Source: a virus | DNA length: 52,740 nucleotides | Direction: 5' to 3' (one strand) | Virus record (IMG/VR): IMGVR_UViG_3300042945_000786 | Location: 1-52,740 of that record | In this document: in pieces, positions 11,356 to 20,500 of the stretch | Layout of the letters: each line of letters opens with the position of its first letter | Position numbering within the stretch: the first letter of the stretch is position 1 | The notes under the pieces: generated by a model | What the model saw: only the letters and a program-made list of their open reading frames with translations | The model's database searches: none | What the model was told of the DNA's origin: nothing | Position numbers and translations under genes: made by a program

Positions 11356-13133
11356 AATGGCAACTCCTCCTCCTCGTCCTCTTCTGATTCCTCGACCTTC
11401 ACTGGCAGCAGACCAGAGAACGGATCGTCTCCGTTCTCGCTGTAGGTCGACGTGGCCAAGCTATAGATCAGCGCTGCCTTACCCTGCTTCCCGATCCACG
11501 AGAAGCGGCACTTCCATGAGTGGATTTCCGACACGGGGGAGTGAGCAGGATCGGGGCGATGAACGCTGATGCCGCAGTCTGCCTTGGCCCACCATGCGGC
11601 AGAGCCAGAGATGTCATTGCCGTTCGGCACTGGCAGCTTGCCATCTGTGCCGCGCATCATCTTCGTCGGGTGGGCGACGAACCAGACATGAACCTCATGT
11701 GCCTGCGCGAAGAGCCTGACCTGAGACAGCATGTTGGAAATCCAATCTGTCTCGGCAACGTCCTTCGGCTTGGCAATGTAGTTGTAGGGATCGATGACTG
11801 CCCCCCTGATCCCATGCCGCATCACCGCTACGCGCAGCCGCTCCAAGATACTGTCGAGCGATGCTAGGCTTCCGTCTGCTTGGTAAAGGAAAGAGAAGTT
11901 CGATTGAACAAACGACTTGCCTTGTTCAAGTTCCCGCTTGGTCATGCGAGGCGTAGGCCCGTCAAAGAACGGCTTGCGCATGTACTTGCTGACTAGCTTC
12001 GCGATGTGGAGGCGGGGCTCGTTTTCGAAGGAGCAGATGGCGTGCCGCCATCCCTTCTCTTGCGCGAGGTTGACCATCAACTGGTCAACGAACTCTGACT
12101 TGCCGGATGATGGATGACCCGTGACGATGGTCAGTTGGCCGGGTGCGATAGTGTAGATTTCGTCAACTGTCGGGTAGCCTGTTGTCTCGCCTCTTCCTAT
12201 GCCCTTGTCGTATATGTCGTCGAGTTGCTGGAAGAAGTGGGAAGAGTCGTAGAGGCCTGAGATCGGCCATGGCTTGCAGTCGGATAGCAACCTGTCGATG
12301 CCCTCCTGACCGTACTTGAGCCATACGTCATTGGCATCCTTGCATCCATCTGGGTACTCGACGTACCAGCAGCGGTCCTTGCCGATGCGTCTGGCTATCT
12401 CCTCGGCAGCGGCCTGCCCCGGACCATCGGCATCCGTTGCGATGACGATCCTCTCAGCCGCATCGATCTGCTTCTTGGCGTCCCATACGAACTTGAACTT
12501 GCCATCCTCCTTCGGATCGACGGCACCATCCACCACCTTCATCGGTGCCCCATTGGGGATCGACACGGCACTGCAATAGCCAGCCTCGACGAAGGTTGCC
12601 GCATCGACCTCGCCCTCGGCGATGATCATCCAGTCATTCGGCTCGACGTTCTCAATGTTGAAGAAGGTCTGCGGCGCGCCTTGGCAAGCAAAGCCTTTGG
12701 AGGCAATCGCTCGAACCTTGGCTGCGTACTCGTGCCCGTTGTTGAAGTAGGGGAAGACGACGCAGTCCGTCTCTTCGTTAACCGCGCGGATGAATGCCCG
12801 CGTCTCCTTGATCCTCAGCGTCTCAGCAGTCTTCTGGGATAGACCCCTACTCTTTAACCATCCAAGTGCTTGTTCCGAAAGGGTATTCCAGTTATGCTTC
12901 GGCACTGCGTTCACGATGACTCTCCTGACATGAGATGCTCTTTCCTCGAGGGGCACGATCCCCTCTTGCCCACAGTGCCAGCACTTGAACAGTGCCCGCT
13001 CTGTCTCGATCTGGATGGAGAGGCTGCGCTCTCCCTTCTTGCGGCGCTCCGGGCCACATGATGGGCAGACGATCTTGTGCTGTCCGGTTCCCAACCTGTG
13101 AGCCTCGCCGCGAACTTTGTGTTCGATCAGCAC
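11352..13133 (-). CDS. DNA primase-helicase (T7 gp4/Twinkle type)
   Basis: A bifunctional replication protein: the N-terminal primase makes RNA primers and the C-terminal ring helicase unwinds the fork. Visible are a zinc ribbon (CPSC near residue 18 and CWHC near 47), a TOPRIM domain (AEGEVDAATFVEAG, then IVIATDADGPGQAAAEEIAR) and a RecA-fold helicase with Walker A GHPSSGKS and Walker B-like AVIDPYN. The C-terminus is acidic and ends EEEELPF, like the T7 gp4 tail that binds polymerase. I prefer the GTG at 13131-13133 with AGAGGA upstream; the frame is open to an ATG at 13226 that has no ribosome site. DUF6378 is coupled downstream. Confidence 0.88.
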   Translation of the reverse strand: MLIEHKVRGEAHRLGTGQHKIVCPSCGPERRKKGERSLSIQIETERALFKCWHCGQEGIVPLEERASHVRRVIVNAVPKHNWNTLSEQALGWLKSRGLSQKTAETLRIKETRAFIRAVNEETDCVVFPYFNNGHEYAAKVRAIASKGFACQGAPQTFFNIENVEPNDWMIIAEGEVDAATFVEAGYCSAVSIPNGAPMKVVDGAVDPKEDGKFKFVWDAKKQIDAAERIVIATDADGPGQAAAEEIARRIGKDRCWYVEYPDGCKDANDVWLKYGQEGIDRLLSDCKPWPISGLYDSSHFFQQLDDIYDKGIGRGETTGYPTVDEIYTIAPGQLTIVTGHPSSGKSEFVDQLMVNLAQEKGWRHAICSFENEPRLHIAKLVSKYMRKPFFDGPTPRMTKRELEQGKSFVQSNFSFLYQADGSLASLDSILERLRVAVMRHGIRGAVIDPYNYIAKPKDVAETDWISNMLSQVRLFAQAHEVHVWFVAHPTKMMRGTDGKLPVPNGNDISGSAAWWAKADCGISVHRPDPAHSPVSEIHSWKCRFSWIGKQGKAALIYSLATSTYSENGDDPFSGLLPVKVEESEEDEEEELPF

Positions 13134-13229
13134 GGCTTCCTCTTTCTGACTCTGACCGAAGCAGCCTACATGACCACCTCTGAAAGTGTCAATAGGGTTG
13201 TGCCGTGCGACACATTGACCACACATGTC

Positions 13230-13343
13230 TTACACAAGTAGTATATGTATGAAGTATATACATGAGGTATCTACATGTAGATAGTACTATGTAGTTCTAT
13301 GTTGTTCTATGTAGTACTATAGGTTGGGTATACTTATACCTAC
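13230..13343. promoter_or_regulatory. AT-rich regulatory region upstream of the primase, with 10-bp repeats
   Basis: An A/T-rich stretch between the RusA stop and the primase start. At 13281-13320 four tandem decamers follow one another: ATAGTACTAT, GTAGTTCTAT, GTTGTTCTAT, GTAGTACTAT. Next to them is the palindrome TCTACATGTAGA. CTATACTAGAG occurs twice around the RusA 3' end. TAGTATAT-type words are shared with the tract at 230-480. Likely holds the leftward promoter of the primase operon and protein-binding sites; a second origin element is possible. Confidence 0.55.
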
Positions 13344-13727
13344 CTATACTAGAGTAGGTAATACTACCTCTTCTATACTAGAGACTCTAATGATTGACCT
13401 TGGATTGTTCTTATCTAGAGACCAGTAGATGTGTTTGATCTTCACCTGTCTATCGTTCTGGTAAACGATACCCTGCATACAATCCAAAATTACACTCTCG
13501 TCTAGGTCAGGTCTTCTAGAACTGTAGTAGATGACCGCCTCGACCTTAACGTCGCCCTCGATCATCGCCTTCACTTGGGCGGCACACTGAAGCCGGAAGG
13601 CGTCGGCATACGACCTCGCCTTGGCAGACTTGATGATGGCAGGCCTGCCGCCGAAGGTGACAATCTTCCGGCTGTTGGCCTTCGACGCTGGTTCACCGAG
13701 GACAGTGAACGTGACATGTTGAGACAT
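13344..13727 (-). CDS. rusA: RusA-family Holliday junction resolvase
   Basis: A 127-residue protein with the RusA pattern: a strand-rich N-terminus (HVTFTVLGEPASKANSRKIV), VKVEAVIYYSSRRPDLDESV with the acidic D-x-D cluster, then ILDCMQGIVYQNDRQVK with the second catalytic Asp region. It would resolve branched DNA in recombination or before packaging. The ATG at 13725-13727 has AGAGAGG about seven bases upstream; the longer frame to 13796 would run into the divergent gene. It faces the recombination cassette across a 52-base divergent gap. Its last bases lie in the AT-rich repeat region. Confidence 0.8.
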   Translation of the reverse strand: MSQHVTFTVLGEPASKANSRKIVTFGGRPAIIKSAKARSYADAFRLQCAAQVKAMIEGDVKVEAVIYYSSRRPDLDESVILDCMQGIVYQNDRQVKIKHIYWSLDKNNPRSIIRVSSIEEVVLPTLV

Positions 13728-13730
13728 GTA

Positions 13731-13759
13731 TTGACCTCTCTGGACTAAGAGTATATGAC
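13731..13759 (+). promoter_or_regulatory. Candidate promoter for the recombination operon
   Basis: TTGACC (13731-13736) and TATGAC (13754-13759) are separated by 17 bases, just upstream of AGGAGGAG and the ATG at 13780. The 52-base gap between the RusA and exonuclease starts must hold control signals for both directions. Pattern match only. Confidence 0.35.
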
Positions 13760-13779
13760 ATGGATCAGGAGGAGACTCT

Positions 13780-14673
13780 ATGAAGATCACAAACAAGCAC
13801 GGCCTTCCGAAGGCATTCGTGGACTATGCCACGGCTGACCGGTACAGCAAGGGCAATGCTGACATCTCGGTGACCTCTCTCATCGACAGCCCGAGGGTTC
13901 GCCTCCTCAAGGACAGGCACTCAAACGACCTCGAGTCGGATGCTGCCGATATGATCTGGCCGTTGCTCGGCACCGCCGTCCACAACATTCTGGAGCAGTC
14001 CACCTCCACGGGGAACGTGGTCAAGGAGGAGCGGCTGTTCATGGAGGTGCAGGGGTGGACCCTGTCCGGGGCCATTGACCATCAGGATATCGTAGACAAC
14101 GTGGTCCACATCACGGACTACAAGGTTACCTCGGTGTGGTCCGTCATCTTCGGCAAGGAAGAGTGGGAACTCCAGCAGAACGTCTATGCCCACATGATCC
14201 GCAAGGTGAAGGGCATGGAGGTTGGGTCGATCAGTATCTGCGCCATTCTCAGGGACTGGAACCGCAGGGATGCTGCGTTCAAGCCTGACTATCCGCAGTC
14301 ACCGGTGGTGACAGTTCGATTGAACTTGTGGGCCCACGAAAGGGCAGAGGCCTACATCAGCGAGCGGATATCGGCACACCAATCCGCGCAGATGGACCAC
14401 GACCTCAACGAGAACTTGCCTGACTGCACCGACGCGGAGCGGTGGGCGAAAGAAGACTCTTGGGCTGTGAAGAAGCCCGGAGCCAAGCGGGCCATCAAGG
14501 TGCTCTGGTCGCATCAAGAGGCGATCAACTACGTCGCCACGCTGCCAGCGAAGCACGAGATCGAGCATCGCAAGGGTGAGTACACACGCTGCGCGAACTA
14601 CTGCGCCGTGTCCGAGTTCTGCAACCAGTGGGCCATGGATCAAGTGTCTTCGGCGGTAGACGGGGAGAATTAG
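13780..14673 (+). CDS. PD-(D/E)XK exonuclease, RecB/Cas4-like
   Basis: A 297-residue nuclease. GTAVH near residue 68, then GAID (Asp100), IVDNVVHITDYK (Asp113, Lys115) and EEWELQQNVYAHMI, give the H...D...D-x-K plus Q-x-x-x-Y series of the RecB/Cas4-like PD-(D/E)XK fold. The C-terminus has three Cys (CANYCAVSEFCNQW), similar to but fewer than the four-Cys iron-sulfur cluster of Cas4/AddB. It would resect DNA ends for the annealing protein encoded just downstream. The start has an excellent AGGAGGAGA site. No CRISPR genes are present, so a Cas role is unlikely. Confidence 0.8.
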   Translation: MKITNKHGLPKAFVDYATADRYSKGNADISVTSLIDSPRVRLLKDRHSNDLESDAADMIWPLLGTAVHNILEQSTSTGNVVKEERLFMEVQGWTLSGAIDHQDIVDNVVHITDYKVTSVWSVIFGKEEWELQQNVYAHMIRKVKGMEVGSISICAILRDWNRRDAAFKPDYPQSPVVTVRLNLWAHERAEAYISERISAHQSAQMDHDLNENLPDCTDAERWAKEDSWAVKKPGAKRAIKVLWSHQEAINYVATLPAKHEIEHRKGEYTRCANYCAVSEFCNQWAMDQVSSAVDGEN

Positions 14674-14675
14674 GG

Positions 14676-15011
14676 GTGAGGGATGGCGTTGATGTCGCAG
14701 ATGAAGACGACCTGAAGAAGCGATGGTGGTCTTGGCACAAGAAGAACCCGCACGTTTGGAGGCTCTTCGAGAAGTTTACCATGATCGCCATAGGCAGGGG
14801 GCACAAGAACCTGAGCGCTTGGCTGATCGTCAACAGGATACGATGGGAGACAAGCATCGAGACGGAGGGCGAGGACTTCAAGATCAGCAACGACTTCATC
14901 GCCCTCTATGCGCGGTACTTCATGCACAAGCACCCGCAGTACAGTGGGTTCTTCAGAACCAAGCAGATGAAGAGGGCAGACCTGCCCGGCAACACAGATA
15001 CAGAGGAATGA
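14676..15011 (+). CDS. Conserved phage protein between exonuclease and annealing protein, 111 aa
   Basis: The core KKNPHVWRLFEKFTMIAIGR and HKNLSAWLIVNRIRWET, followed by DFKISNDFIALYARYFMHKH and a Gly-Phe-Phe segment, is a family I know from many phage and prophage early regions without an assigned function. The start is the GTG at 14676, three bases after the exonuclease stop, with GGGGAG upstream; an ATG at 14628 lies within the exonuclease gene. Position implies a recombination or replication accessory role. Confidence 0.65.
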   Translation: MRDGVDVADEDDLKKRWWSWHKKNPHVWRLFEKFTMIAIGRGHKNLSAWLIVNRIRWETSIETEGEDFKISNDFIALYARYFMHKHPQYSGFFRTKQMKRADLPGNTDTEE

Positions 15012-15013
15012 CG

Positions 15014-15733
15014 ATGTCAGAGAAGATGCCAGAACCTTGGGAAGTGCTGTCGAAGATCGACGTATCCCAGCACATCGAAAAGAAGAACGGCCTATCCTAC
15101 CTGTCGTGGGCATGGGCATGGGGTGTGCTCAAGCAGCACTACCCCGGAGCATGGTTCCGCAAGCACGAAGACATGGGTGGCCTGCCCTACTTCAAGGACG
15201 AGCATGGCTACTCGTTCGTGCGCGTCACTGTCGGCCTTGACCACAGCGGAGACAACGATGTCACCGAGACCATGCCGGTTCTCGACCATCGCAACCGCGC
15301 GATCCAGAACCCGGATAGCTTCGCGGTCAACAACTCGCTCCAGCGGTGCCTGACCAAGGCCATCGCCTATCACGGCCTCGGGCACTACATCTACGCTGGC
15401 GAAGACCTGCCGCAGCAGGATGCCCCGCAGAGCCCCGCAGAGGCCCGGCAGACCGGCAACCAGTCTGCTCAGGTGTCAGGGGTGCAGGCTGGGGCAACGG
15501 CCTCTACCGGCGCTCCCAAAGCCTCTGCTCCGGTAAGCACGGATCAGGCGCCAGAAACTGTTGCCGCGACATTCATGGCGTTCATCCCGACATGCAATGA
15601 GATGAAGGAACTGAGCGGCTTCTACACCAAGAACAAGGCGGCGATTGCCTACTTGGAGTCCACCAAGCCAGACCTCCACGCGCAGGTCATGGCGGCATTC
15701 TCAAAGCGCAAAGCAGAACTGAAGGAGAATTGA
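15014..15733 (+). CDS. Single-strand annealing protein, Sak3/DUF1071 family
   Basis: It promotes annealing of resected single strands in phage recombination. The DUF1071 hallmark lies near the start: GLSYLSWAWAWGVLKQHYPG, followed by FVRVTVGL, TMPVLDHRNRAI and LQRCLTKAIAYHGLGHYIYA, ending the core with GEDLP. A Gln/Ala/Ser-rich linker (about 130-180) leads to a C-terminal helical segment ending KRKAELKEN. Context supports the call: nuclease upstream, SSB directly downstream. An ATG six bases earlier (15008) overlaps the previous stop; 15014 has the better AGAGG spacing. Confidence 0.82.
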   Translation: MSEKMPEPWEVLSKIDVSQHIEKKNGLSYLSWAWAWGVLKQHYPGAWFRKHEDMGGLPYFKDEHGYSFVRVTVGLDHSGDNDVTETMPVLDHRNRAIQNPDSFAVNNSLQRCLTKAIAYHGLGHYIYAGEDLPQQDAPQSPAEARQTGNQSAQVSGVQAGATASTGAPKASAPVSTDQAPETVAATFMAFIPTCNEMKELSGFYTKNKAAIAYLESTKPDLHAQVMAAFSKRKAELKEN

Positions 15734-15734
15734 G

Positions 15735-16070
15735 ATGAACAACCAGCAAGAGCGTGAGGGCGGCGTCCTCTTCGTGAACAACCGCAAGCAGCAGCAGAAC
15801 CACCCTGACTTCACCGGCAACATCCGCCTGTCGAAGGAGGCGGTACAGAGCATCGCCGATCAGGTGCGCTCCGGTGTTGAGTTCCCTGCTCTCGACCTCT
15901 CTGCATGGAAGAAGATCAGCAACGGCGGCAGGCACTTCATCTCCGTAAGCGCCAAGAAGCCGTACGAAAAAGGTCAGCAGGGCGGCGGCAACAGCAACCG
16001 CCGCAGCCCGCAGAGCACGCCGTTCTCGATGGGGTCTGGCAATGACCTCAACGACGAAATCCCTTTTTGA
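15735..16070 (+). CDS. ssb: Single-stranded DNA-binding protein
   Basis: A compact 111-residue SSB-like protein. Strand-rich residues 10-75 include GVLFVNNRKQQQNHPDFTGN, then VEFPALDLSAWKKISNGGRH. A Gln/Gly/Asn/Ser-rich linker follows and the acidic tip reads LNDEIPF. The tip is the partner-docking peptide of SSB proteins. It is shorter than bacterial SSB (about 170), as is common for phage versions. One base separates it from the annealing-protein stop. Note the similar DEIPF end of the early protein at 2596. Confidence 0.72.
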   Translation: MNNQQEREGGVLFVNNRKQQQNHPDFTGNIRLSKEAVQSIADQVRSGVEFPALDLSAWKKISNGGRHFISVSAKKPYEKGQQGGGNSNRRSPQSTPFSMGSGNDLNDEIPF

Positions 16071-16076
16071 AATCAA

Positions 16077-16361
16077 ATGCTTATACCGAAGCACATAGCA
16101 ATCAGAGACGAGGCATACCTCAATACCGTGAGGGGTTTGCCTTGCCTCATCTGCGGCAAGCCGGGAGAGGCGCACCATGTCAACCACGCAGAGGCGCGCG
16201 GTGTGTCCCTCAAGGTGGGTGACAACTGGGTCGTTCCCCTTTGTCACCCATGCCACATGACGCTCCATCACTACGGCAATGAGTCTGTGTGGTGGGCGCT
16301 AGAGGGTGTTGATCCCATAGACTGGGCAAGCAAAAACTGGAGGAAGTACAATGACGCATAA
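16077..16361 (+). CDS. HNH-type nuclease-like protein (DUF968/Ref-like)
   Basis: A 94-residue protein with LPCLICGKPGEAHHVNHAEA, then VPLCHPCHMTLHHYG. This gives two Cys pairs and the H-H/H residues of a compact HNH (beta-beta-alpha metal) site, as in DUF968 and RecA-dependent nuclease (Ref)-like phage proteins. Likely a DNA endonuclease helping recombination. The ribosome site is weak (GAAATCAA), which suggests coupled translation from ssb six bases upstream. Confidence 0.72.
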   Translation: MLIPKHIAIRDEAYLNTVRGLPCLICGKPGEAHHVNHAEARGVSLKVGDNWVVPLCHPCHMTLHHYGNESVWWALEGVDPIDWASKNWRKYNDA

Positions 16362-16812
16362 TCACAACGCTATCTGGTCGCGTGCCGACTTGGACAAGAT
16401 GTTGAAGATGGCAGAGGCCGGGTACGGGAGCGCCCGCATCGGGCTCGAGCTTGGCAGGACGAAGGCCGCTGTGTCGGTAGCCCTGTGCAATGAGCGCAAG
16501 AGGATTCGCAATGCGGAGCTCGATGCAGCGCCAGAACAAGACCCCTCTGGGGGCACATCGCATCTCGGTGAGGTCGTCAAGAAGAGCGCTGTTCCGGGTG
16601 GCACCGAGCGCATATCGTACCGCATCGACGAGGCTGTGAAGATGACCGGCATCGGCAGGACTACCATGTACAAGTTGGTTTCCGATGGAAAGCTCAGGGT
16701 CGTTCGTGTCGGTGGGTGTACCCTCATTCCCGCTGATGAACTGAAGGCGCTTTTCGCCCCCGAGAAACCCAATGACGGTTTCATCTCAAGGTTCTTCAAA
16801 TGGAAGAAGTGA
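16351..16812 (+). CDS. Two-domain DNA-binding regulator with excisionase-like HTH, 153 aa
   Basis: The N-terminal 50 residues (WSRADLDKMLKMAEAGYGSA, RIGLELGRTKAAVSVAL) form one helix-turn-helix of the kind that scans for sites. The C-terminal part (ISYRIDEAVKMTGIGRTTMY, KLVSDGKLRVVRVGGCTLIP, ADELKALF) is an excisionase/MerR-like winged HTH. A linker rich in Glu, Pro and Gly separates them. Likely a transcription regulator or recombination-directionality-like protein; no integrase is seen in the window. It overlaps the HNH gene by 11 bases and the next by 13. Confidence 0.7.
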   Translation: MTHNHNAIWSRADLDKMLKMAEAGYGSARIGLELGRTKAAVSVALCNERKRIRNAELDAAPEQDPSGGTSHLGEVVKKSAVPGGTERISYRIDEAVKMTGIGRTTMYKLVSDGKLRVVRVGGCTLIPADELKALFAPEKPNDGFISRFFKWKK

Positions 16813-17255
16813 GGAAAGCCGCGATCCACTTCGAGGCAGTCAAGGTCTCGATGAACCAGAACAAGGAGGGGATGGCTCTGCGCCTCAGCATCCACCCCAA
16901 CGACTGCCCGCAGGAACTGCTGGCTGACTGGGTCGGGACGCGGTACATGGTCGCCATGGTCAAGTTGACGGACGACGATCAGCCTGACATGCGCGACGAG
17001 CAGAGACGTATAGAACGCATGATCGCATCCGCTGGGATGCTGTGCAGGAACGAAGAGTTCTACGAGTTCCTGTTCGAGCACGGCATGTGTGACTTCGCAA
17101 CAGAGGCTGACGCGATGGAGAAAGAGAGCACCAGCGCGGTCAAGTCGTTCTGCAATATCAAGAGCCGGGCCGATCTTCGCGATAGCCCAAAGGCCAGAGA
17201 GATGTTCGAGTCGCTCAGAGACCGTTTCAAGGAATGGAAGAAGGCACAACCATGA
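16800..17255 (+). CDS. Conserved hypothetical early protein, 151 aa
   Basis: The strand-rich N-terminus AIHFEAVKVSMNQNKEGMAL, with RLSIHPNDCPQELLADWVGT and RYMVAMVKLTDD, is a pattern seen in phage early proteins of unknown role located near recombination genes. The C-terminal half is helical and charged, with two Cys. It overlaps the upstream regulator by 13 bases and the downstream HTH gene by ATGA. No catalytic motif recognised. Confidence 0.65.
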   Translation: MEEVRKAAIHFEAVKVSMNQNKEGMALRLSIHPNDCPQELLADWVGTRYMVAMVKLTDDDQPDMRDEQRRIERMIASAGMLCRNEEFYEFLFEHGMCDFATEADAMEKESTSAVKSFCNIKSRADLRDSPKAREMFESLRDRFKEWKKAQP

Positions 17256-17443
17256 GCAACCCGGAACTCCTAGACATGGGCGAGATCGCAGCGATGCTGT
17301 CCGTCCACAAGAAGACCCTCTATCGCTTCATCAAGGACAACAAAGACCCCACGTTCCCAAAGCCGATAGTGTTTGGACCGAAGACACTGAGGTGGGTGAA
17401 GCAGGATGTCGAGCAGTGGCTGTCGAGCAGGGCCACCGCATGA
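17252..17443 (+). CDS. AlpA/excisionase-type helix-turn-helix protein, 63 aa
   Basis: LLDMGEIAAMLSVHKKTLYR, FIKDNKDPTFPKPIVFGPKT and LRWVKQDVEQWLSS are diagnostic of the AlpA/HTH_17 family of small winged-HTH regulators and excisionases. Such proteins bind DNA to activate genes or direct excision. It is the last gene of the recombination operon, with ATGA coupling upstream and a hairpin six bases after its stop. Confidence 0.78.
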   Translation: MSNPELLDMGEIAAMLSVHKKTLYRFIKDNKDPTFPKPIVFGPKTLRWVKQDVEQWLSSRATA

Positions 17444-17448
17444 AAGAA

Positions 17449-17469
17449 GAACCGGGCAGTGCCCGGTTC
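17449..17469 (+). terminator. Terminator hairpin of the recombination operon
   Basis: GAACCGGGC (17449-17457), loop AGT, GCCCGGTTC (17461-17469), followed by CTCTAC: a 9-bp GC-rich stem directly after the last plus-strand gene. The downstream U-tract is weak. Confidence 0.65.
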
Positions 17470-17483
17470 CTCTACAAGAAGTT

Positions 17484-17501
17484 CATCTGAACTTTCAGAT
17501 G
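17484..17501 (-). terminator. Hairpin at the end of the late operon
   Basis: CATCTGA (17484-17490) and TCAGATG (17495-17501) form a 7-bp stem around ACTT; it includes the stop codon of the 2989-aa gene. Together with the hairpin at 17449 it separates two converging operons. Confidence 0.45.
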
Positions 17502-20500
17502 TCCCTCATGAGTTGGTTGGCGCGAGCGGTGAGTTGCTGCCTCCGCTCGTCCAGCCTCTCCAAAATGAGACGCTTCTGGTCTTCAGGTAGTCTGCCTTCC
17601 CTGACCTGACGCATCTGTCTGGAGAGTTTCCTGAGAGCATTGTCAATCGCACGAACGGCGCCAGAGACTTTCAGTTCATCAGAGAAGCGCTCACGGGCAT
17701 CAGCAAGGCGCTCCGTGTTGCCCTCCTCTACGGCAGCCTTGACCTCATCAAGGGCGGTCAGGACGCGGTTCCTCTTCTCGACGTAGGCGCCTGTGTCTTC
17801 CCTTGTCGTGACGGTGCCTATGATCTTCCCGAAGATCGGAACATTCCTGACCACATCTTCAGAGAAGCCCTCATCATACGCCCTGAACGGCGTCTCTGCC
17901 GTCCTGATGACAAAGCGACCGACGCCACCTGTCAGATACTCAAACCAGAAGTCGATGAGATCAGGTGACACATCGACCATACCCTTCACTTCTGTCGTGC
18001 CGCCGGTGACAGAGTTCATGGCGTTGGCCAGCCATACAGCCGGAACACTTGTGGTTGACCAGTAGAGTTGGCTGGAGGGAGTCCTGTCGCCGGGGAAGCC
18101 TTCCTTATAGACAGGCTGGTTGGCAAAGTTCTCGTTCTGCCAAATGTCGATGAACGGATCGAGCACGGTTGGGGAGGCCGCGTTGGCAAAGCTCTCGCTA
18201 CCGCCAATCGGGTTAACCGTATCCAGCATGGTGCCGACAATGCTCCCGGCAGCCTCGCTTGGCTCATACGCTCCGCGCGACAGACGTCCCATGGCGCGGC
18301 CCAAGTTGTGCGCCATGTTCAGGCCGTAGGGCATCGGGATGGAGATGTACGAGCGATCAGTGAAGCCGAAGACATCAGGCAGGATCAGGTTGTGCTCGAG
18401 GACGTACTCAGGAATCTTGTCGTAGAGCTTCTCGCCATCCTCATCGTCTCCCGACATTATGGCATTGAGGTAGTCCTGCATGATGCCAACGCCGATTGCG
18501 GCAGCCCAGAACTTCTGAACCTTCTTTGACCTGAGTGCCGCGTTCAGCATGGCGAAGGAGCCCTGAAGCGAGGCGTTGTAGAACAGGTACATGGCGTTCA
18601 TGAACGTCTTGTAGTCGCCGCCCTTGGCAAAGTTGACGGTGATGTTCCGGGCAGCCTGAGCCGCACGCTGAGGCGTGAAGCCCTTGTCGAGTAGGGCCTT
18701 GTAGGTTGTGACGCGGATGCCGTTCTCGATGACCGTGTTGTAGTCCTCGACGAAGCTAAGGAGGGACATCGCCCCCTTGCCCACGAAGCCGTTCTTCACG
18801 CGGTTGAACTGCTTGCGCGCACCGCTGTCGGCGATGTCGCCGATGATGCCGCTGATGTTGTTCATCTGGTCGGCAACCGTGTTGACTTGGTTCGTCGCGT
18901 TCTGGCCCCCGTTCTTCACGAAGTCACGGTAGATTCTGGCCCACTCGGAAGAGTTGTCGTTGTTGCGGATGGATTGCTTGATGCCGCGAAGTGCACCCGG
19001 AACATCCCTCACGATCTTCCGCGTCAGGCCATCGATCTCGTACTGAGCCACGTTCACGCCCGCAGTCTGAAGGTCGCGGAACATGTTGGTGATGAAGAAG
19101 GCCGGGTTGAGAGAGGTGTTGATGCTAGCCAAGTACCGGTTGATTGTCGCCAAGGCACGGATCAGCCCGTTGTTGTGAGTGGGCGACATGCTCCCCTTGA
19201 GGGCGGATGCGATGGCATCGCTCTCCAGTTTGACGATGACCTCCTTGCCGTCCTCCTTCACGACAAAGATGTCTGGCTCGTTGCGGAAGTTCGGATCGAG
19301 CACGGTCTGGACGGTCTGGACCACCGTGCCGTCAGCGCGCTTGCGCTCCACGAGGACGCGCTTCTGCACATCCTTCATGTCGCCCGGCTTCAGGATGCGG
19401 CCATAGCCCTTGGTCTTGGCGGGGTCGGAGCGCAGCAGTTGCAGGAAGGACTGGCCCACCTTGTTCCGCTCTGCCCTGATGATCGCGTTCTGGTTCTGCA
19501 CGAGCAGGTTCGGGATGATATTGTCAGCGTAGTCGTAGCGACCCAGAGAGCGCCGGTCCTCCCTGCGGCGGGCACCGTACATGGGCGAGCGATACGGCCC
19601 CGTGGCCTGCTCATCCACCGGCTCTCCAGAAGGGTCGCGCTTGCCACGCAGGGGGACGTAGTTGTCGTACTGAGGAACATCGACCGTGTCCCCGGTGGTG
19701 GGGTCTGTGTACTGGAAGAACTCCCTCGGGATCAGGCCACCCTCAAGGCGGACATCGTTGGTCGACTGCACGATCCTCTGCGTAGCGTCGGCGATCTTCT
19801 GCATCGTGCTGGCGTAGGGGCTGCTTGCGAACCAAGCGAGGATCGCGTCGGCCTCACCGTCAGTCATGCCAGAGCCAGCATCGTTCTCTGGGTCGATGCC
19901 ACGGATGTACTCGTTCCGCTCCTTGGCATGGCTGGCGTAGAGGAAGATGTCAGCCATCGAGAGAGCGTTGCTGCGTGTGTCATTGAAGGCCACATCGGCG
20001 AAGCCACGGCCAACAGATGCAGAGTTGGACGCCGCGATGAGTTGCTGCTTGGCTTGGTCAGTGACCTTGAGGCTGCCGACGAGGTCGATGAGCGGGCGGT
20101 ACAGGTTGGTCTGTGCCTGCTCCACCTTCTCCCCAACCACGCCGTGGTAGAGTTCCTCCTGCATGTAGGTGTCCATGGCGTCGGTGATGTTCAGGCCATT
20201 GGCCCGAAGCTCATCGATCATCCGACCCACGGGGATCATGCCGTCTTGGAACTTCTTGATGATGCCGTCAGCGATCTGCTTGGAGCGTGCATCGTCTGCC
20301 CCGATGCCGGTGATGCGAAGGCCTTTTGCCAACAGGTCAGCAGCCTTCGAGTAGACCACGTTGGTCTGCTTCTGTGCCGTCTGGCGCTGGACCTTTCCGG
20401 CAACAGAGTTCCGCGTCGGCACCATGGACTGCCGCACCAGAGGCGTTGGAGATGGCGCTGAGGTGGGCTCTTGGGCTGGCATGTCGCCAGCCCTGCCCTC

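Noticed and set aside
13134-13226. N-terminal extension of the primase-helicase with extra Cys residues
   Set aside because: The ATG at 13226 has no SD; the extra Cys do not form a second zinc ribbon. Kept as an alternative start only.
18887-20461. 524-codon plus-strand ORF opposite the giant gene
   Set aside because: It is the mirror of a strongly coding minus-strand gene, has no ribosome site and lacks any family-like motif.
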